Source: Apostichopus parvimensis (Eukaryota; Echinodermata; Holothuroidea; Aspidochirotida; Stichopodidae). Taken from it: a DNA stretch of 24,985 bases. Made by a program: the position numbers and the translations under genes. The notes under the pieces were generated by a model, which was not told where the DNA came from, made no database searches, and worked only from the letters and a program-made list of their open reading frames with translations. The stretch spans positions 1-24,985 of the forward strand of contig JXUT01142842.1 of assembly GCA_000934455.1 (NCBI GenBank). The letters are read 5' to 3'. Position 1 is the stretch's first letter; each line of letters starts with the position of its first letter. This document shows, in pieces, positions 19,643 through 24,985 of this stretch.

Positions 19643-20263
19643 CTGGCACAAAAAGATGGAAAACAAAACAAATCAAATCAAATCATGAAGGAACAAATAA
19701 CCCTGCCAAGATATACTCATGAAACATTAAGGGCTACTTAAGTTGGTTGTAAGGATAGACATTACAAAAAGCATTAATGAGAAAAGATTGTTCAGCACAG
19801 ATGTGTTTATATGTATCATATTATAATATCATATCTAAATATCAGTTTTGAATCGGATTTCATTGAAAACTAAATACAGACAGCTATCTGGATTGCAAAC
19901 ACTGAGTTTCAAATTTATCAAGTTTAATGCCCAAATGCTGAAACATTAGCTAATGATACCAATATACAATGGCCACTAGTTTGCTCTTCCCCATGCAATG
20001 ATTCCTCCATCATATTTTCCCTCTCAAAGAACATTGGTTTCTCTGTCAATCATACTTAACGTAGTGACCATATTCTAGTTATGCAGAACAAGTAATATAT
20101 AATGTAGGCACACTTGGCTTCTGCTACATACCTACTGTACAAGGATATATGCTACTGTACAAGGGTACAGTATGTAGTCTCAAGCTATAACACAATCTAG
20201 AAACAAATGTATCTTACACATGCTGATAAAAACTGTTTTTGAAAAAAAGACAACTAGGAAAGG
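19643..20263. other. Probable intron, unannotated
   Basis: AT-rich sequence upstream (minus strand) of the candidate terminal exon, with no recognisable exon or repeat before the LINE 3' end at 20264. Confidence 0.45.
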
Positions 20264-20318
20264 ATTTCAAATAAGATCATCTCCATTAAACTCCACAAAG
20301 GGTAATTGAATGCTCGCA

Positions 20319-20546
20319 TTAAACAGTAAACAGAATACAAAAGATGTAAAAATTTAAGATTACAAAGACATGTACAAACAACCCTAAAACAATACAATGG
20401 GCACTACAAGAGAACTGAATGTTCAGTTCTATCAAAAGGTACCAATCTGGCAAGCTATAGCCATTGAAAATTTGGTCATAAAGTTTTATAAATTTTGGAA
20501 TAAATGAAAAGGAGTGTGGATTTGTACCGGGCAATTGCAACCACAT
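20319..20546 (-). pseudogene. LINE ORF2 C-terminal remnant
   Basis: This is the longest open piece of the LINE. It includes GTNPHSFSFIPKFIKLYDQ, the pattern seen near the end of CR1/L2-type ORF2 proteins ('N-x-x-x-SF-x-P-x-x-I-x-LYN'). Beyond that it is a hydrophobic read-through of 3' UTR sequence. It is not an independent gene. Confidence 0.6.
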
Positions 20547-20841
20547 CCTACCACTCCGAGGAATAACCGCTCTATCTACAGATTAACCTCTAGAAGCTGT
20601 TCGTAGGATGAGGCCAGTGTTGACTAACTTTCCCCGATCACACGAATTGCCTGTCTAATAACGGCTTCAATATAGTGTTTATCTTCCCGACTTGCGTTCC
20701 CATCCCACGATACCAAATGATATTGCCATACCCCACAAATAACAGAGTAATAAACATGGCATGAATAATGTTAATTAACATTGAATTTGTTCATCATAGG
20801 CAGACATTACATCCTAGAGTTCAGTGTCTTCAATAATACAT

Positions 20842-21075
20842 CTACATGCTATATATATTAATATGTAATTTATTGGCAGGTCGATTGGAACAATTTTTCA
20901 GGACGAGGTAGCAACCCATCTGGGCAGGCAGCTGTTGATGAATTGAGTTTGGAAAATTTATGACGTTACTCCATCTGCATGCAGTTACGATTAAAAAATG
21001 GTTAAGAATACGTCCTCCGGCTTGATAACGATTTCTGTAGCTCTTTGGCTTCATTGGAAAAATCATGGCAATCAA
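20842..21075 (-). pseudogene. LINE reverse transcriptase N-terminal remnant, frameshifted
   Basis: This covers the segment between the linker and the RT motif. DFSNEAKELQKSL in one frame, STAACPDGLLPR in another and VLKNCSNRPANKLH in a third line up with one continuous RT start in functional elements ('A-x-GPDG-x-x-x-R-x-LK'), showing at least two frameshifts. The RT core that should follow is absent; the break lies between about 20800 and 20865. Confidence 0.65.
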
Positions 21076-21560
21076 ACCTAATTGTAAAAGTTGTATTTAG
21101 TTGATTTGCATAATCAACGAATGATCTAGGTAATTAAGATATTTTAATAGCATCAATTGTGTATAGCTACTCATCAATCGCATGCCAGCCCAGACTTGCT
21201 TCATTTTGTTCTCAGTAAAGTTTCCTCTCTATTTTGCATTTGTATAACTCCTTTCTCTTCTATATAATCTTCTTTAAGCCGAGCTCTTTTTGAATAGTTT
21301 TCAATCCATCCTTATCACCCTGTCCAAAAATTCTTTTCTCTCGGCTCATTTATAATTGATTTGACTTCCCTGGCAATCCAAGATTTATTATTTGAATAGA
21401 CCTTGATTTGTTTGGTGGGCACTGTTCATTCAACACATTAATTTACATAATCGGTGTTCGTTTGAGTAAGTTCATCAATGCAATGTGTTGCTTCGACGAA
21501 CACATAATAGTAATTGCCGACTTTACGATTCGTGTTATAGTCATTGCCAACTTTGCATTA

Positions 21561-22369
21561 TGTGGTCCCCCTCACAATTTTGCAAGATCAGTGAAAGTGA
21601 CTCTATAGTTTTCCCTTTCAGAAAACCAAACAAAAGCACGACCTGTTACATCATCAAGTTTTAGAGGTATACAAGCCATTTGATAAAATCACAGTGCAGC
21701 TGTGCTCAAAGAACGTAGTAATACATAACCTTGGCAAACGTTCTAAATCATCAGAAAGTTTGAACACTTCTTCTATTATACTTGCTATTCTGTTGTAGAG
21801 TTTTCATGCATGGCTCTACTATAATTGTCCCCTGCAGGTATCAAGATCTTAGTCCTCACAATTAAAGGGAACAAATTTGAGTATAACAAAAAGACAAAAT
21901 TATTGTCCAAGGCACAGAAAGTTACTGAACCAAACGACACTGTACAGCTTCAGTATCTTCAACAATCATGAATAGGTGTCCATTTATATACTGGATCATT
22001 CTAGATACGTAACTATTAACTGCAAACTAAATTTACACAGTACTAACGTACAGTGACACACTGTCAGGATGGCAACACTTCTGCATTTAACACTGCATAA
22101 GATATTCTACGCATCCTTCAGGAGATATTAATACATACAGCAAGGGTGGATCCTGGGGGATGTGAGGGTTGTGCACTGCCCCATTCCCACATTTCAACTC
22201 CACCAATAAAAATTAAAGTAGTTATTAGCACAACCTTTCAAGCAGACCTACTCAGTCCTTATTTATAAAATGAAATTTATGACTCAAAATGAACCATATC
22301 ACAACTAAAACTGCCCTTTCCTCCTGGGCAGTCCCCACCCCCCACCCTGGACTGTGTCCCAATTCTCAC
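21561..22369. other. Unannotated stretch
   Basis: No supported gene. The segment 22144..22345 starts with AGGGTGGATCCTGGGG and ends with a C-rich CCCCACCCCCCACCCTGG, loosely inverted ends that could mark an old repeat. I cannot classify it. Confidence 0.4.
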
Positions 22370-22431
22370 CTTTTGATCTGTCTCTGCTTGTCTCCTCCTG
22401 AGAGTGTGTGAACTGCAGCTCTAGTACCGTA
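22370..22431 (-). CDS. Weak candidate exon, 62 bases
   Basis: On the minus strand TACGGTACTAGAGCTGCAG and following bases read YGTRAAVHTLSGGDKQRQIK and end at AAAAG followed by a strong donor, GTGAGAATT. The upstream acceptor (TTTCTAAG) has the unfavoured AAG form, and the intron separating it from the 22483..22532 candidate would be only 51 bases. It ends two bases into a codon, so it cannot splice directly in frame to the 19455..19642 exon, which needs one base from its predecessor. Confidence 0.25.
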
Positions 22432-22482
22432 CTTAGAAACTCATAAAACTCAGATGTGTAAATTGCGACCCATACAACTTAC

Positions 22483-22532
22483 AGAGATGTCTGCAAGGAT
22501 GTTTTCGAAGAACGTTTGGTTTGGTACTTCTC
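22483..22532 (-). CDS. Candidate 50-base internal exon
   Basis: A very good acceptor (TTTCTCTTTCTCTGATTACA followed by TATTCTAG) and a consensus donor (TCT/GTAAGT) enclose 50 bases on the minus strand. All three frames are open; the most protein-like reads EVPNQTFFENILADIS and ends on a codon boundary, from which the next candidate (22431 leftward) stays open. Splice signals are strong, but a 50-base segment has little statistical weight. Product unknown. Confidence 0.3.
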
Positions 22533-22584
22533 CTAGAATATGTAATCAGAGAAAGAGAAACTTGATTTTGTGCAGAAAGAGTTG

Positions 22585-23625
22585 ACATCCACCATGTTGT
22601 GATGACTCCATGTCATGACATGCGGTGATGAATCCATGTCAAACATAACATTCTCATCCACCATGTGGTGATGAATCCATGTCAAACATAACATTCTCAT
22701 CCACCATGCGGTGATGAATCCATGTCAGACATAACATTCTCATCCACCATGTGGTGATGAATCCATGTCAAACATAACATTCTCATCCACCATGTGGTGA
22801 TGAATCCATGTCAAACATAACATTCTCATCCACCATGTGGTGATGAATCCATGTCAAACATAACATTCTCATCCATCATGTTGTGATAAATCCATGTCAA
22901 ACATAACATTCTCATCCACCATGTGGTGATAAATCCATGTCAGACATAACATTCTCATCCACCATGTTGTGATAAATCCATGTCAAACATAACATTCTCA
23001 TCCATCATGTTGTGATAAATCCATGTCAAACATAACATTCTCATCCACCATGTGGTGATGAATCCATGTCAAACATAAAATTCTCATCCATCATGTTGTG
23101 ATAAATCCATGTCAAACATAACATTCTCATCCACCATGTGGTGATGAATCCATGTCAAACATAACATTCTCATCCACCATGTGGTGATGAATCCATGTCA
23201 AACATAACATTCTCATCCACCATGTGGTGATGTGTATGTATGTATGTATATGTGATCTTCCCGCAAGCAGGAACTCGCGAAAGAAGCTATGGAGGCTTAT
23301 AGACTCGCAAGCTGACCGAAGCCAATCTCTCGGCACACATCCATTTAACATCCATGTCGGGAAGTTGTTATTGAACAACACCCTTGCCAGACGACAAACA
23401 TAACCGTCGGCGGGGAATCGAACCGGGGATCTCATGACTGGGAGACGCCGGCGTTAACCACTAGGCTATACACTCTGCCTATAAACTCCATGTCAAACAT
23501 AACATTCTCATCCATCATGTGGTGAAGAATGCATTACAAACATAACATTCTCATCCACTATGTGGTGATGAATCCATGTCACACATGTATACATTCTCAT
23601 CCACCATGTGGTAATGGTCACATTA
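22585..23625. repeat. 43-bp minisatellite, about 17 units, split by a SINE
   Basis: CATCCACCATG or CATCCATCATG starts units at 22655 and every 43 bases thereafter through 23214 (14 starts in exact register), with irregular partial units from 22585. After the SINE (23233..23480) the array resumes at about 23481 with three more diverged units to about 23625. Each unit contains a near-palindrome CATCCACCA-TG-TGGTGATG. Units vary between a GTGGTGATGAATCC form and a TTGTGATAAATCC form. Uniform spacing in the central part and drift at both edges fit a normal minisatellite. Confidence 0.95.
23233..23480 (-). mobile_element. tRNA-derived SINE, copy 2, inserted in the minisatellite
   Basis: Reverse-oriented copy of the SINE at 18541..18803. 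The head (GGCAGAGTGTATAGCCTAGTGG on the minus strand, read from 23480) and B box GGTTCGATTCC are intact. The body matches with scattered substitutions, and the tail is (CATA)n, appearing as TGTATGTATG at 23233..23250. It interrupts the repeat unit that begins at 23214; the array continues on the far side with ATAAACTCCATGTC. A duplication longer than two or three bases is not visible. The insertion must be younger than the array's expansion at this site, since neighbouring units lack the SINE. Confidence 0.9.
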
Positions 23626-23639
23626 TATATAACATAAAG

Positions 23640-24985
23640 GAACAGTGGATATAAAGTCTTAGAGGCACATGGTCATTCTACCATTCATCACATTTGAATA
23701 CCTTCCCCATGCAATCCCTTAGCCCTCATCACCAGGAACTTTGAACACTAATCTTTCACAGTTCAATTGTGAATGACTTTTAGGTTTGTTGTGCCGACTC
23801 TACATGACTGACTCCAGTTTCTTTGAACTTGTCGATCAATCAATCAACCAAAATACTTAAAGATAAACTTAGCCACTCTAATCAATATACTAAAAGGTTG
23901 CAGCGATCTTATAGTAAATGCAAAGTTGCACACAACAAGCAAATTAACTGTCAACTTGAATGTGTGCACTTTGTGGTGGGAATTCCTTCATACTGTCTTT
24001 GATATAACAACATTCGAATTTGTTACATTTTGTTTCGTTGTGATTTCATAAAATGTTAACAAATGTTTTGTTTTTCTTCAAACTTTGCATCCAATTACTT
24101 CTTCAAACTTGAACATGTAATTTTATCCAACCATGTCATTCATTGATACTGTATTTTGTTAACATCATACTTACAGTAAATCATGCATGTTTCTGGTGCT
24201 TTTCTTTTCTTTGTTATTTCAGGCAAAAGTAAAAACAGGATTAAACTAACAAAATAGGTAAAAGAGTCTACTTTCAAGGATAACAAGCAGATTTATAACA
24301 ATTAATACAATTGCATCTTCTGATCCCCTACCTTCCTACTGTACCTCCTCCAAGCATCCCCAAACCCAGCCATTCATCAACACTATCAGGTACCATGACA
24401 CTATGGATGTAGGTGGAAGCTTTTGAATATAAATTCCATGGTATTCTGGTCCATGATGCATCTTTATTATACTGCAGAATCTCTAGATTTTATTTCTGTA
24501 TGTAATATTTGTTTTGATATGTGGTCATATGTACCCCACCCCCCCTCACCCCCCTTCCCCTCCTTACACCAATCAAAGCAACATGGAAATTACTTCGAAA
24601 GGATCAAGAAAACTAGGTTCTGTGATAGCAAATAGCAAAACAAAACTTCAACAATTAGCCTAATGTGTCAATGCTAACACAGATCTATGAAACTTTCACT
24701 TTTAATGACTATCACCTAAATTCATTATTATTGATATTGCCACATATCAGCTAGTAGAACTACAGGAATTTTTTGTTGTTGCTACATTCCAAATGGTATA
24801 AAAATCCAAAGTCTGTTTTCCAACACCTAGTTTGCACAGATACAACAACGTTGATGGTGTTAGCAACAATTTTTAACAGATGTACTTCTGTAGAGCTGGT
24901 ATATATACCGTTCAATTATTTGGTGCAGAGTTTGGCTTGGTCACCTAGCTGTTACATTTCGTTTACAGGCCTTTGGAAATCAATA
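23640..24985. other. Right-edge stretch without recognisable genes
   Basis: AT-rich sequence. C-runs lie at 24536..24560. A plus-strand acceptor-like tract (TTTTCTTTTCTTTGTTATTT then CAG at about 24222) is followed by short open frames only, and a minus-strand donor-like GTAAGTATG at about 24172 has no convincing exon. I see no coding sequence, RNA gene or transposon here. Confidence 0.5.

Larger units (their letters stand above)
20264..21560 (-). mobile_element. CR1/Jockey-type LINE, internally deleted, with 3' end present
   Basis: Reading the minus strand from 21560 leftward, decayed LINE ORF2 segments appear in correct order. First, the endonuclease-to-RT linker: IDELTQTNTDYVN (about 21440..21480), then VPTKQIKVYSNNKSWIAREV (about 21375..21430) and KSIINE, then GQGDKDGLKTIQKELGLKK (about 21260..21320). 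Next, the start of reverse transcriptase: STAACPDGLLPR (about 20901..20938), with VLKNCSNRPANKLH in a neighbouring frame. The RT palm is missing. Sequence resumes with the C-terminal region WDGNASREDKHYIEAVIRQA and IRVIGES (about 20630..20720), then GTNPHSFSFIPKFIKLYDQ (about 20470..20530). The 3' UTR ends in AATTACCCTTTGTGGAG and TCTTATTTGAAA. Several frameshifts and stops make it dead. Confidence 0.8.

Noticed and set aside
22144-22345. Transposon with inverted ends AGGGTGGATCC... and ...CCACCCTGG
   Set aside because: The end similarity is only a few bases in G/C-rich low-complexity sequence, with no target duplication or coding content.
22585-23625. CRISPR array
   Set aside because: The 43-base units are directly adjacent with no unique spacers and the genome is clearly eukaryotic; it is a minisatellite.
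24160-24270. Exons around the strong plus acceptor at about 24222 and the minus donor at about 24172
   Set aside because: Open frames next to them are only about 10 codons and lack partner sites; with the number of splice-like words expected by chance, this is not enough.

Overview
This is an AT-rich, intron- and repeat-dominated eukaryotic window with no operons and no long uninterrupted coding sequence. The repeat content (tRNA-headed SINE, Jockey/CR1-type LINE, hAT and Ty3 fossils, abundant minisatellites and microsatellites) fits a marine invertebrate, possibly an echinoderm such as a sea cucumber. That placement is an impression from repeat style and is weakly held.

Host coding signal lies mainly on the minus strand. 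The strongest exon is 7697..8143, an internal, Lys/Glu/Ser-rich exon of 149 codons with a clean acceptor and donor, both phase 0. A short first coding exon at 14050..14112 (21 codons, phase-0 donor) could splice into it. A second first coding exon at 3424..3576 (51 codons, optimal Kozak context, phase-0 donor) lies farther downstream on the same strand. It may be an alternative promoter of the same gene or the start of another gene. Both N-termini carry an RVxF-type motif (RSVSF and RVSF), the class of motif that docks protein phosphatase 1. I do not recognise the protein family.

A separate minus-strand gene appears to end at 19455..19642: a coding exon with a strong polypyrimidine acceptor, a stop codon, and AATAAA about 50 bases past the stop. 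Weaker candidate exons of that or another gene are at 22370..22532. One possible plus-strand exon encoding a hydrophobic segment is at 17700..17857.

The rest is mobile and repetitive DNA. From left to right: a 69-bp tandem array (171..683); a 75-bp tandem array (2702..2967); simple repeats and G/C runs; a hammerhead-ribozyme-like motif (12309..12348); a decayed hAT transposase C-terminus (15523..15753); a deleted Ty3-type retrotransposon end (16278..16792); a SINE (18541..18803); an internally deleted CR1-like LINE in reverse orientation (20264..21560); and a 43-bp minisatellite (22585..23625) with a second SINE copy inserted inside it in the opposite orientation. Most other sequence is intron or intergenic with nothing recognisable.
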